This document shows, piece by piece, positions 8,030 through 16,549 of a DNA stretch of 42,698 bases. A program made the translations under genes and the position numbers. The stretch lies in assembly GCA_017465575.1 (NCBI GenBank), contig JAFTVX010000041.1:1-42698 (forward strand). Direction: 5' to 3'. The stretch's first letter is position 1, and the number at the start of each line of letters is the position of its first letter. The notes below the pieces were generated by a model. That model was given only the letters and a program-made list of their open reading frames with translations. It did no database searches and was not told the origin of the DNA. The stretch is from Alistipes sp. GTDB taxonomy: Bacteria; Bacteroidota; Bacteroidia; Bacteroidales; Rikenellaceae.

Positions 8030-8473
8030 CTACAATTTTCCTTCACCACACTCCACCCTCTCAGCCCCACGGTCGCACGCAAAGAGGTTCCAGCCACGGT
8101 GGATATCGGCAATCGAGGGGCATGTGCCATTCTCGATTTCGGCCATTGCCGCCACGATAGGCACCATATCGCGGGGGCTTCGGCTATCTACCCTATCGTC
8201 GGCACCGATGCCTGACCTTCGCTCCACGAAGCGCACATAGCCATCTGTAAAGTTCTCAGTAGGTGGCGCATAGCGCGTTATCATCTCGCGAATTGTCGTC
8301 AGGCGATAACGGCGTGCGTAGGTATCGAGCACTACGAACATCGCGCGGTAGCCATACTCCACCGCCGAGAACTGCTTGAAGGCGCTATCCGCAGAGGGCA
8401 CAACCTCGCCCTTGAAGTGCGTTGCCGAGAGGCGAATATTGCCGGGGTTGTTGTTACGCGTGCCTCTACTCAC
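8030..8473 (-). CDS. Phage muralytic enzyme / P5-like structural lysin
   Basis: The protein (about 147 aa) starts SRGTRNNNPGNIR, the hallmark of a family of phage structural lysins that degrade peptidoglycan. It continues with FKQFSAVEYGYRAMFVVLDTY and REMITRYAPPTENFT. I prefer the GTG at 8471-8473, which places SRGTRNNNPGN at the N-terminus as in relatives; an ATG at 8494 would add seven residues (LTRRCRV). The start overlaps the holin stop. As the last gene of the cassette, after a holin, it should act in cell-wall lysis or particle entry. Confidence 0.75.
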   Translation of the reverse strand: MSRGTRNNNPGNIRLSATHFKGEVVPSADSAFKQFSAVEYGYRAMFVVLDTYARRYRLTTIREMITRYAPPTENFTDGYVRFVERRSGIGADDRVDSRSPRDMVPIVAAMAEIENGTCPSIADIHRGWNLFACDRGAERVECGEGKL

Positions 8474-8891
8474 CCTGCACCTCCTCGTCAACACGACGCT
8501 TTACGATACGACCGAGCCACGCCAAGAGTGGCGAATTACTAATCGTGGCGCCATTCTCCAAGAACGACCACAGCTCCACGCCACAGACAAAACCCGTAAA
8601 GAGGCGGGCGAGATTAAGGTGCATAAATTCCAGCACGCAACTATCAAGCACCCACGACATTACGATGCCCACAACGACAAACACCGTTTTCAGTATCGTG
8701 CGCCATGCTCGACGGCTCTCGAACCACCATTGGCGCCCCGAGCGACGAGCCTCGACATACGAGGCAGCAACACCCGTAAGAAAGTCGACAAAGATAAAGG
8801 CTACGGCCGAGAGGATAAGTGGTGTGATGGGGCAAACAAGTGCGGCAAGTGCAGCCACGAGGCCACTAATGAGTCTGTACAATATCTCCAT
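8466..8891 (-). CDS. Phage holin family protein
   Basis: This 141-aa protein has three or four hydrophobic segments: residues 8-24, 27-45 (LILSAVAFIFVDFLTGVAAS), 67-90 (ILKTVFVVVGIVMSWVLDSC), and 98-110. The DFLTGV motif and the charged tail RIVKRRVDEEVQGE are typical of the phage holin_4 family. It would form membrane lesions that let the adjacent muralytic enzyme reach the wall. It overlaps both neighbours by a few codons, so the lysis pair is translationally coupled. Confidence 0.8.
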   Translation of the reverse strand: MEILYRLISGLVAALAALVCPITPLILSAVAFIFVDFLTGVAASYVEARRSGRQWWFESRRAWRTILKTVFVVVGIVMSWVLDSCVLEFMHLNLARLFTGFVCGVELWSFLENGATISNSPLLAWLGRIVKRRVDEEVQGE

Positions 8892-9342
8892 TGATTGAGC
8901 AACGATTTAAGGGGTTTTCATCGGGGTCGTACTCCGCAAAATCGGCAGAGTGCGCATTGAGGTAGTCGCCAAGACGGCGTGAGAGGGTCTGCGCCGTGTG
9001 GCGTAGGTTGCGTTGCAGAGCCGACATACGGACATTGTCAGCCGTCGTGGCGTTGTAGAAGTCGTTGCCCTCGCTCACCAAGCACGACGAGCAACGATGA
9101 CCGAGCAGGGGCTGAATGGCATAGCGCACCCAAGCGGCAATAGCGGGGGCTACATACTCCTCCATAAGGTCGGCATAGCGCCCCTCGGCAAGGGCATCGT
9201 AGAGTGCCTCACCAACCACGGGGCGGATATGGCGCTCCTCGACAGCCACAATATCCGAGGGCATAACGACACTTGGCGAGAGTAGCTCATCTACGGAAAA
9301 AGCGAGTCGAAACACCCTTTCGGGAGAAATCAAAGTATTCAT
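8866..9342 (-). CDS. Head-completion/connector-like phage protein (DUF6712-like)
   Basis: This 158-aa, mainly helical protein lies immediately downstream of the portal gene (6 bp gap). It has no signal or membrane segment. Recognisable stretches are ALYDALAEGRYADLMEEYV and AIAAWVRYAIQPLLG, which resemble the small Bacteroidales prophage protein I associate with DUF6712. Position next to portal and capsid genes suggests a head-tail connector or head-completion role. The family name is from memory and should be checked; the positional inference is stronger. Confidence 0.5.
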   Translation of the reverse strand: MNTLISPERVFRLAFSVDELLSPSVVMPSDIVAVEERHIRPVVGEALYDALAEGRYADLMEEYVAPAIAAWVRYAIQPLLGHRCSSCLVSEGNDFYNATTADNVRMSALQRNLRHTAQTLSRRLGDYLNAHSADFAEYDPDENPLNRCSINGDIVQTH

Positions 9343-9348
9343 AACGAT

Positions 9349-10569
9349 TTAAGTATTAGAAGTTTTACCAAGCGTGGCAAGGAACAGCTGCTGTTCGGGG
9401 TCGCTCTCGTCGTACTCTAAGCCATCGGCCTTGCGTGCCTCCCAGATACGCATATACTGTGGTTTTGAACAGGTCGGTGGGCGATTGACAATCTCCAACG
9501 ACGAAGCGTCAATGCCGAAAACAAGCTCGATAACCTTGCGTATAGGCGACAATAGCTGCTCCTGCTCGGGGAGAATCACGGTGTTGAGCGCCACCTCATA
9601 TTCGTGCAAGATGCGCTCCGACGAGAAGCCCGACGAGTAGTCGAGACCACTTAGCGAACGGAACCACGAGTGGGCGATGATAAGGTCGTTCTCGGCCTGA
9701 GTGTGGAGCGTATGCCAATCGCCATCTGTTGCGGTGTTGATAGGTATAAATCGCGAGTTGTCGCCCTCGGCCTTGTCGCGCAATACGAAGAGCACCTGAC
9801 CTGGGTTGCCCGCAAACTTCTCCTCGGCCATACGCACGATGCGGTCGGCCTCCGCTTCGCTATCCACCACGCTGTCGAGCATCATCACGCCCGAGAGCTG
9901 GAAGGCGTTGTCCAAACGCGAGATATTCCACTTATCGGTCTTGTAGGCGATGGCTGCAGCATCGACAGCTGCCAAGTATCCCGCCACGCCATAGTGCTGA
10001 AACATAGGCTCATAGTCCTTGTAGTGGAGTATAGAGCGCAGCGTACCATCGGCCTGCTCCTCGAAAAGTGGGAATAGGGGCAACGACTGCGCATCAGAGG
10101 AGTTAAAAGCCGACCAGTTGTGGTGCAAGACGATATGCTCGGAGTCGCGTGCCACACGACACTTCGAGGCATCGTGGTGGTAGAGCGCGAGGAAGCTATG
10201 CTCCTTATCGGTCACCACCTCCAAGAAGGCGTTGCCGAAGAGTGCCTCATCGAAGGCCAAGCGATGAACGATGTCGCGCAGAGTGTCGCCCGAGGCGTTT
10301 GCCGAGGATATAAGGTGGCTAACCAGAGGCTGATTATCGCCACAAACAAGGCCCTTGCCAGCGATATAGTCGGCCTTGTCGTTGAGTATTCGGCGGTGAG
10401 CCACCGAACGACGCGATATAAGCGAGAGGGCATAGGGCAACATATTGTCGTCGCCCCAGTGCCACACCCTATCCGATGTTGCGGATACTCCCGCCACGGT
10501 CGAGCCCAAGAGGGGCTCGACACGGTTTTCGGGGGCTGCTATGCGTGTAGCAATACGATGTTCTGACAT
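9349..10569 (-). CDS. Phage portal protein
   Basis: This 406-aa protein shows portal features: early WHWGDDNMLPYALSLISRR, IAGKGLV, a clip/wing region, and then NISRLDNAFQLSGVMML, FAGNPGQVLFVL and FRSLSGLDYSSGFSSERIL near the C-terminal half. Portals form the dodecameric DNA channel at one capsid vertex and dock the terminase. Here no terminase gene is present in the cassette. The length is short to normal for an HK97-type portal. It lies between capsid protein and connector genes, 19 bp after the capsid gene. Confidence 0.8.
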   Translation of the reverse strand: MSEHRIATRIAAPENRVEPLLGSTVAGVSATSDRVWHWGDDNMLPYALSLISRRSVAHRRILNDKADYIAGKGLVCGDNQPLVSHLISSANASGDTLRDIVHRLAFDEALFGNAFLEVVTDKEHSFLALYHHDASKCRVARDSEHIVLHHNWSAFNSSDAQSLPLFPLFEEQADGTLRSILHYKDYEPMFQHYGVAGYLAAVDAAAIAYKTDKWNISRLDNAFQLSGVMMLDSVVDSEAEADRIVRMAEEKFAGNPGQVLFVLRDKAEGDNSRFIPINTATDGDWHTLHTQAENDLIIAHSWFRSLSGLDYSSGFSSERILHEYEVALNTVILPEQEQLLSPIRKVIELVFGIDASSLEIVNRPPTCSKPQYMRIWEARKADGLEYDESDPEQQLFLATLGKTSNT

Positions 10570-10588
10570 AGCGCAAAGGGTTTAAAGA

Positions 10589-11551
10589 TTAGTAAAAGTC
10601 GGCACGCACGATGAGCGACTCATCGAGAATCTCACAACCCAAGAGGAACGAGGCACGCTGACGGTTCTCCATCTCGTCGGGGTTGTACCACATACGAATC
10701 TCGGCGCTCGGGTCGTCGGCGGTATTTACCGCAAGTACAAGGTTGCGACGGTCGGTGAGGAAGCAGTGGGTATCGCCCTCAAAGGAGTAGAGAGGCAAGT
10801 ACTGCGTGATGCCCATATCGATGAGGCGGATACCATGATAGTAGAGCTCACGGCGGCCAGTGGTCATATCGGTATAGGCGGCATCGGCACCAAACTTGTC
10901 GAGGTGCGCCTCAAAGGCATCGAGCACATTCGAGGTGCAGAAGAAGGCGAGATTACCCTCGGCCTTGAGCGACTTAAGTGCAGGGGGTGCAGCAGCCCAC
11001 ATCTGCTCAAACATATTGACAACAGTATCGCCATCAATCTGAACGCCAACGAGGTCTACGCCCGTAACCTGGCTGTAACGATATACGCGAGCGAGGAAGC
11101 CGTCCAAGAGGTTGATATCCTCGGCATCGGTATCGCCAATCCACATCATGGTGCGGATGCTCTCGGCAATCGATGCACGGAAGAGCTCGGTCTCGGCCTT
11201 CTCGAGGTCGGTGCCTGTAAGGTCCTCGAGACCAACATCCGAGCGGTTGGTGATAAGCTCATAAATCTGGTTGAAGTAGTCCTCAGCCGAGAAGCCTACC
11301 TCTGCCTTAATCTTGCTCATGTCGATAATCTTCTGCTGACGAATAGCGCTCTCGCCACCTGTCCAACCCGTGGTGTAGGGCTGCAACACATTGCTACGAG
11401 GACTCCACAGAGGCACCACCGTTGGCATAGGCATATTGTAGATTACGCGGATGCCGAGCTGCTCGGCACTCTCGCCCTTGAACATAGGACGGAAGAAGAT
11501 GGTTTCGAGATCACGGGCTGTGTAACGCTTAGGATTTTCAATCATTCCCAT
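10589..11551 (-). CDS. Major capsid protein (HK97-fold-like)
   Basis: This 320-aa protein lacks a signal peptide or membrane segments. It lies between a ClpP-type protease gene and the portal gene, the position expected for a capsid protein. Sequence landmarks include YTTGWTGGESAIRQQKIIDM, EVGFSAEDYFNQIYELI and LAFFCTSNVLDAFEAHL, with a C-terminal region rich in beta strands (MWYNPDEMENRQRASFLLG). It would assemble the icosahedral shell. The call rests on context and general architecture more than on a universal motif. Confidence 0.7.
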   Translation of the reverse strand: MGMIENPKRYTARDLETIFFRPMFKGESAEQLGIRVIYNMPMPTVVPLWSPRSNVLQPYTTGWTGGESAIRQQKIIDMSKIKAEVGFSAEDYFNQIYELITNRSDVGLEDLTGTDLEKAETELFRASIAESIRTMMWIGDTDAEDINLLDGFLARVYRYSQVTGVDLVGVQIDGDTVVNMFEQMWAAAPPALKSLKAEGNLAFFCTSNVLDAFEAHLDKFGADAAYTDMTTGRRELYYHGIRLIDMGITQYLPLYSFEGDTHCFLTDRRNLVLAVNTADDPSAEIRMWYNPDEMENRQRASFLLGCEILDESLIVRADFY

Positions 11552-11618
11552 AGTTGTAAAAATTTAGGTTATTAAACAAAAAAGGTTAGGTTGGATTTGT
11601 TGATTAGTTTGTTGATTT

Positions 11619-12773
11619 TTAGCGATTTCTTAACGAGCGAGCATCACGCTCATATGCCGTCATTCGCTCATCACTGCATCGCTCCACGGGCGAGGGATCC
11701 TCGGTAGCCTTGGTCGTAGTGGGCTTGACACCCTTCTGACCCTCATCGAGGGCGATAAGCGAACTCTCAGCGGCTGCCGAGGGTAGAAGCTCCGAGCGAG
11801 GGATATAGTTGATATCGTCGCCCGCATCGGGCGCTGTGTCGATGCCGATAGCTCGAAGCAGTGCCTGAACACCACGCTTTGCCCTCTCGCCAAGGCCCTC
11901 TTCGGTAGCTGGCTCCTTAGCCGAGGGGATAAGTCTATCGACAAGCCCTTCGGCAATCGCCTCGTCGGGCGAGAGCCAGCGGCCACGGCCACCATTTACC
12001 GACATTAGCGCCTCAATCTCCTCGACCGCACGCCCCGAACGCTCGGCATAGATGGCTGCCAAGCGGCGGTCGGTCTGGCGAAGCATATCAACCTCGGCCT
12101 GCAACTCCTCGGCATTGCCCTCGGTCGAGCATAACGAGTTGTGGATAAGGTAGAGTGACGAGGGTGCTATCTCGCGGCAACCCTCCGAGGCTGCCTGTGC
12201 CACGATGGTGGCTGCCGAGGCGGTGTAGCCATAACAGCGTGTGGTGATGTGGGCACCCGTGGCACGCAGAGCCTCGTAGATAAGCAGAGCATCGTTTACA
12301 TCGCCACCCGTAGAGCGGATATTGACCACGATATGCGCTGAGCTAAGGTCGGCAATCTTGGCCACGCTCTCACGGAAGCGCTCGTAGGTTGCCACACGGC
12401 TCTCGGGGTTGTCGAACTGCCACTCCTCCGAGAGGCCTATTGTGCCCTCTATGTCGATTGTGGCACTCTCGGCCTCGTTCTTGATTTTGATTACTGAGTT
12501 CATTTTAGGTTGTGTTTTAAGAAGTTTTTGTTCGTCGTAGACCGCCTGTCGCACCTTCTCATAGGAGCAGGAGAAGGCCACGGCAGCCTCCGACATCGCC
12601 CTACAACGCCCCACACCCATCACAGCATTTTTCGCAACAAAGCGAGAGATTGCCCTACGCTCGAGGCGAACACTATCGACCATAGAGTGACGAATAAGCA
12701 TTGCAATGAGGCGTTCATATCGACGGTTGCGCGAGCAGGGTTTATTGCTGTATGTTAGGGTGTTAGGTGTCAT
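11619..12773 (-). CDS. ClpP-type phage head maturation protease with N-terminal extension
   Basis: Residues 92-290 of this 384-aa protein are a ClpP/S49-like serine protease: NIRSTGGDVNDALLIYEAL, the nucleophile S186 in GYTASAATIVAQAA, H211 in LYLIHNS, and the typical tail WLSPDEAIAEGLVDRL. Such proteases cleave capsid precursors during head assembly. The first 90 residues are a basic helical extension (RNRRYERLIAMLIRHSM, CSYEKVRQAVYDEQ) unlike usual phage proteases. Translation could also start at M91 (MNSVIKIKNE), but no better start signal was seen there. The C-terminal 90 residues are low-complexity and may be scaffold-like. Confidence 0.75.
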   Translation of the reverse strand: MTPNTLTYSNKPCSRNRRYERLIAMLIRHSMVDSVRLERRAISRFVAKNAVMGVGRCRAMSEAAVAFSCSYEKVRQAVYDEQKLLKTQPKMNSVIKIKNEAESATIDIEGTIGLSEEWQFDNPESRVATYERFRESVAKIADLSSAHIVVNIRSTGGDVNDALLIYEALRATGAHITTRCYGYTASAATIVAQAASEGCREIAPSSLYLIHNSLCSTEGNAEELQAEVDMLRQTDRRLAAIYAERSGRAVEEIEALMSVNGGRGRWLSPDEAIAEGLVDRLIPSAKEPATEEGLGERAKRGVQALLRAIGIDTAPDAGDDINYIPRSELLPSAAAESSLIALDEGQKGVKPTTTKATEDPSPVERCSDERMTAYERDARSLRNR

Positions 12774-12789
12774 AGTGCTGGTTTAAAAA

Positions 12790-15114
12790 TTAGTCGTTAA
12801 GTGTGCGCAAGAAGCGACAGCGTGCCGTCTGGTGCTCGGTGTCGTAAGCCTCAACCGAGAGCAGGCGGAATAGCGAGGAGTGGCCACCCTCCGAGAGACG
12901 GAAGCGAGAGCGAATGGTGGCGCCCGAGGTCGATGGGTCGAAGAGTGCGAGATACTCGTCGGGGTCGATGCGCAAGCTAAGCTCCACCACCTCCCTCTCG
13001 GCCCACTCCCTAAGCTCGGTGTCGTAGTAGCGGTGCAGACCCTCGATGCCATCGCCGTCGCCAAAGGCGAGGCTCTCGCCAAGCTCGGTATTGTGGAAGG
13101 CGGCGTGAGGGTATTCCGAGCGTACCACAGGTGATGCCCACCACTCGCCCCTGGGGAGTGCTACCATGCCGCTATATAGCACCACACGCGGTGTCAGCGC
13201 CTCGTCGTAGAGGCTGTCGCGGTCGCCTGCCGTAAGCACCTCGGCCGAGGGTGCCGACGGGGCAAAATCACGGATAGAAGCGGTGGGGGCAAAGAGAGGA
13301 TTTACGATGGTGTGCTCCGCGTACTTCGCCGCATAGCCCTCGTTGTGGTGGCTCCAACTACCGGGCTCCGAGCCCAGCTGCTCCCTCAGTCGGCTGATGA
13401 CGCCATCGCCCGCCTGATACTTCAAGGTTGTTTGGGTGTAGCTCGCCACAATGCCCTTGTCGAGCGCCACCTCACCCTCTACCTGTCGCTCACGCCAGTC
13501 GACAACCGTGCCTGAGTAGAAGTCATCACGAGGCTCGATAATGAGGCGCTTCGATGGCTCGTGGGAGTAGATGCGCAGGTTGTACATCTGTTGCATAGCT
13601 TTGAGCAGTGTGGCAAGCGAGATATCGTGGTGGGTGATATCCTCCCACTCTACCCTCTCGCCATAGCCCGCCACACCGTCAAAGACGGGCGTTACATAGC
13701 AACTGCTATGTAGCGTAAGCGTCTGACCCTCGGCAGCACCACCAAAGAAGATGTCGCTGAAACGCTTAGGCGAGGTGGGTGTGTAGCGCTCGAACGAGGA
13801 GCGAACATCAATCTCTACGGTGCGACGACCCGTAGGCTGAACATAGCCGTTGTAGAGTGCCCAATCGCCACTATACGGCATAAAGAACGAACTGGAAGAG
13901 GTCTTGTAGTAGAGCGAGACAGCCGAGCCCGCATCCTCCGTAAGGACAATCTTGCTTATAGGCTCTGTGATAGCGCCATAGCCACGGAGCAAGTACTCCT
14001 TCTCGGGGTCGAAATCGAAGATATATAGCGTATACTCCACACCCGGTGTAAAGGAGTTTCGACGGTCGATATAGGGGTTGTTGAGCTTGATTTCTATCTC
14101 GCAACCAGTACCGATATTTAGCCTGTCGAAGCCCTGCAAAAACTTACTCGACGCTATTCGATAGTCGGTCGTGAAGCGCAGGTGGTAGTCAAATGCCACG
14201 CTTATATCGCGCTTGGGGCGGAATACAGGGCGACCCTCTTCGAAGCTAAAACATCCGCCCGAGGTGTAGGCATCACCCACCATGATACCCTCGTCGGTCA
14301 TAGCAGCGGGGTTTACCGTATCGACCACAGCACCAACATTCGATGCCATGGCTGGCTCCCAGACATAGACTCTGCCATCCTCGCCCGCTGTGGCCGTCGT
14401 TGTCTTTGTGCGGTAGGCCTTGAAGCCCATCTTGGCGTAGGCTGTGGTGCTCTCAACCTTGGGCCATGCGCCACTCATCATAAGGCGACGAAAACTCTCC
14501 GAGCGCAGGAAGTCGCTATCGAGGCTATACCCAGCCCTCTCGGCAAGGCTCTCGACAATAGGCAGAACCGAGATAAAGGGGTGGTAGTTGTGGGGCATCA
14601 GCGTGCGTTGCTCCTCGTAGATACTTGTGGCGGTGGGCTCGGGGTAGCTATCACGCCATAGAGGGAGAAAGTGTACGGGGCTATCGTCGCTCCACGACTC
14701 GGCGATACCTGGTAGCGACATTATGGCGCTGAAATCGACCTCCAAGTCGCCGAGCTTCGTGGTTGCCGCCAACTCCGCCCACTCAGCGCCACCGCTACGA
14801 AGACGCACTCGGTAGGTTCGACCACTCGCATCGCTCTCCGAACCGAGCAACACCGCCAACCCCTCGAAGAGTGCCACACCATCAACCTCGAGGCGTGCCG
14901 CATGATACGAGGCATTGAAGTCCTCGGCATGGTAGAGGTCGGCGCCATTCGCGAATAGCTCATCGGTAGTGGGCACCGAGGCCACCATTAGGTCGATATC
15001 GTCGCCCTCGCGCCACGCATCTACATCGCATAGGCGGCGAGCATCGTAGGTGGGTAACTTAGGCTCACAACCCACAATCGGGCATACCACATCGTCGATT
15101 ACAAGGCGCATCAT
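12790..15114 (-). CDS. Large phage tail/baseplate-like protein
   Basis: This 774-aa protein has no signal peptide and is rich in beta structure and aromatic residues. The region around 520-600 (LATLLKAMQQMYNLRIYSH, KRLIIEPRDDFYSGTVVDW) and the C-terminal SLRIDPDEYLALFDPS recall baseplate-hub or distal tail proteins of Bacteroidales prophages, but I cannot name a family. Its start overlaps the upstream stop by 4 bp (ATGA), so it is translationally coupled to the 322-aa protein. It is the largest cassette protein. Alternative: a capsid decoration or host-contact protein. Confidence 0.5.
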   Translation of the reverse strand: MMRLVIDDVVCPIVGCEPKLPTYDARRLCDVDAWREGDDIDLMVASVPTTDELFANGADLYHAEDFNASYHAARLEVDGVALFEGLAVLLGSESDASGRTYRVRLRSGGAEWAELAATTKLGDLEVDFSAIMSLPGIAESWSDDSPVHFLPLWRDSYPEPTATSIYEEQRTLMPHNYHPFISVLPIVESLAERAGYSLDSDFLRSESFRRLMMSGAWPKVESTTAYAKMGFKAYRTKTTTATAGEDGRVYVWEPAMASNVGAVVDTVNPAAMTDEGIMVGDAYTSGGCFSFEEGRPVFRPKRDISVAFDYHLRFTTDYRIASSKFLQGFDRLNIGTGCEIEIKLNNPYIDRRNSFTPGVEYTLYIFDFDPEKEYLLRGYGAITEPISKIVLTEDAGSAVSLYYKTSSSSFFMPYSGDWALYNGYVQPTGRRTVEIDVRSSFERYTPTSPKRFSDIFFGGAAEGQTLTLHSSCYVTPVFDGVAGYGERVEWEDITHHDISLATLLKAMQQMYNLRIYSHEPSKRLIIEPRDDFYSGTVVDWRERQVEGEVALDKGIVASYTQTTLKYQAGDGVISRLREQLGSEPGSWSHHNEGYAAKYAEHTIVNPLFAPTASIRDFAPSAPSAEVLTAGDRDSLYDEALTPRVVLYSGMVALPRGEWWASPVVRSEYPHAAFHNTELGESLAFGDGDGIEGLHRYYDTELREWAEREVVELSLRIDPDEYLALFDPSTSGATIRSRFRLSEGGHSSLFRLLSVEAYDTEHQTARCRFLRTLND

Positions 15115-16079
15115 TGCTCACCCCCTTTCCACTCCTCGACAATGTCGAGCGATAGTCGTTGCAGTGCGCCGTGGTCGTCGTAGCGAAGCTCTCGGCTCGA
15201 CAGCTCAACACTCTGGATAGAGCCCGAACGCTCCTCGAAGATGTATGGCGAGCGGAGAATCTCGGACAATCGCTCCTGCTCGCTTAGCGACAACACCGCC
15301 GATGTTAGACGCACTCGGCTCTGGGCTGCGACAAGGCGACAATGGAGTTGCGAAGCGCTACGAACGGCCGAAACATCAGCTTTGCGCTCGACTAAACGAG
15401 AGTGCGGAAATATGTAGCCCTCGACACCACCCTTGGCATTGTACCAGAGCAACCTACGCGAGCCCACAGCACGCTCAACAACCTGATAGTCAAATGAGTT
15501 TGTTGTAATACCATCGCTGATAACGACCACCACCCTATCTGCCTGCGGCGAGAGCTCAGTTATAGGCACCACAACCTCGACTATCTGAGACTGAGCGCTA
15601 TACGCCAAGTTTGCAATCTGTCGTGGTCGGCCACCAATAATCTCCTTGACCAAGATAGATGCGCTCTTAACAACATTAAGCGTAAAGCGTAGCGTATCGC
15701 CAACTGCAATACCGCACCCCGTACTCATCGACGAGAGTAGCATGTGTACCGTGGGGGTATAGTCGGCACGAAAGAGCGTAACGGTGGGTGATGCCACACC
15801 TTCGACCTCGACAACAACTCGGCACATTGCCCGTGAAGGGATAATCTGAGGAGTAGTGGCAAATGGTGGCTCGTAGCTCATCTTTCGGCACACAGCGGGC
15901 GCTATATCCACCGTGCCCCCAATAACCGAGTAGAGCTTCATTCGCCCAAACTCCTCGTTTGTGTCGGCATCGCGCACTACGACCACGACATCGCTCGGCT
16001 GGTCGAGTTCGGTAGCAAACGAGTAACAAAGTTCGCCACCCCACGATGCACCATTTTTTGGAATGTTTGTAAACTTCAT
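15111..16079 (-). CDS. First gene of phage-derived cassette; beta-sandwich tail-like protein
   Basis: This 322-aa protein starts MKFTNIPKNGASWGGELCYS and consists of repeated beta-rich segments (DVVVVVRDADTNEEFGRMKL, VVVPITELSPQADRVVVVIS), consistent with Ig-like or carbohydrate-binding modules in tail proteins. It has no signal peptide. It is the promoter-proximal gene, preceded by a leader of about 275 nt with multiple inverted repeats and no strong Shine-Dalgarno (AAACAATTTAACTT before the ATG). I recognise no family; the tail/baseplate assignment comes only from its pairing with the 774-aa protein. Confidence 0.45.
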   Translation of the reverse strand: MKFTNIPKNGASWGGELCYSFATELDQPSDVVVVVRDADTNEEFGRMKLYSVIGGTVDIAPAVCRKMSYEPPFATTPQIIPSRAMCRVVVEVEGVASPTVTLFRADYTPTVHMLLSSMSTGCGIAVGDTLRFTLNVVKSASILVKEIIGGRPRQIANLAYSAQSQIVEVVVPITELSPQADRVVVVISDGITTNSFDYQVVERAVGSRRLLWYNAKGGVEGYIFPHSRLVERKADVSAVRSASQLHCRLVAAQSRVRLTSAVLSLSEQERLSEILRSPYIFEERSGSIQSVELSSRELRYDDHGALQRLSLDIVEEWKGGEQ

Positions 16080-16117
16080 AAGTTAAATTGTTTAATATAG
16101 GAATAGACAAAAGAGCG

Positions 16118-16329
16118 GGAGGGTCGCCGAGCAAGCCAAGAATGGTCTTGCTTATCTACCACTGGGAGTGTGGCAACAGGGGAAATATTTGTTAGGAATT
16201 TTGTCGATAAGGTGTCAAAAACCGATAATATAACTATATTAGCACCTTATTATTAAATGATTACGAATGTCGATAACGCCATACCGACATTTGTTGACAA
16301 TGTTGATATTGTCGAATTAGCGACCCTCC
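16118..16329 (-). ncRNA. Candidate structured leader RNA of the capsid cassette
   Basis: A perfect 10-bp inverted repeat (GGAGGGTCGC at 16118-16127, GCGACCCTCC at 16320-16329) encloses at least four more inverted repeats. These are GACAAT/ATTGTC (16296-16313), AATGTCG/CGACATT (16266-16291), ATAAGGTG/CACCTTAT (16207-16250, containing TAATATA/TATATTA at 16226-16241), and an 8-bp stem with one bulge at 16131-16151. In RNA this forms a closed multi-branched structure. A minus-strand promoter at 16361-16392 would transcribe it as the cassette leader. It resembles no riboswitch I know. A nest of DNA operators is the alternative. Confidence 0.5.
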
Positions 16330-16360
16330 ATCGGGTAGGATTAAGAGGCGTTTGACGGTA

Positions 16361-16392
16361 CAAATATACAACACGAAAATGCGTTTGTCAAG
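16361..16392 (-). promoter_or_regulatory. Promoter for the phage-derived cassette (CTTG-N20-TATATTTG)
   Basis: The reverse strand carries TATATTTG (16361-16368) with CTTG exactly 20 bp upstream (16389-16392), matching the Bacteroidota promoter layout. It predicts a transcript start near 16354 and a leader of about 275 nt before the cassette's first ATG. Confidence 0.65.
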
Positions 16393-16490
16393 AGTTTGAG
16401 TTAAATTTTTTGCATTTATTTTTCACGCCAAAATACAACTATTTAACCAATAGCAAATTAGCCACTGTATGAAAATTGAAAATTTTTCGT

Positions 16491-16498
16491 TATATTTG
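16491..16498 (+). promoter_or_regulatory. prfA: -7 box TATATTTG for prfA
   Basis: TATATTTG matches TAnnTTTG and lies about 50 bp before the prfA ATG. The AT-rich upstream stretch contains no clear TTTG at the standard spacing. Confidence 0.6.
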
Positions 16499-16549
16499 CG
16501 CGGATAATGAATTTAAATAGGAAAAACTAATTTATAGAATATACCTTAT

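Noticed and set aside
10766-11575. Plus-strand open frame of 269 codons
   Set aside because: It is antisense to the capsid gene in a strongly biased codon context; it has no protein features and no start signal.
8030-16079. Ordinary integrated prophage
   Set aside because: No integrase, repressor, terminase, replication genes or flanking direct repeats were found. A decayed prophage is also less likely because all frames are intact.
16118-16329. Retron-type non-coding RNA
   Set aside because: Flanking inverted repeats look similar in principle, but no reverse transcriptase gene is present in the window.
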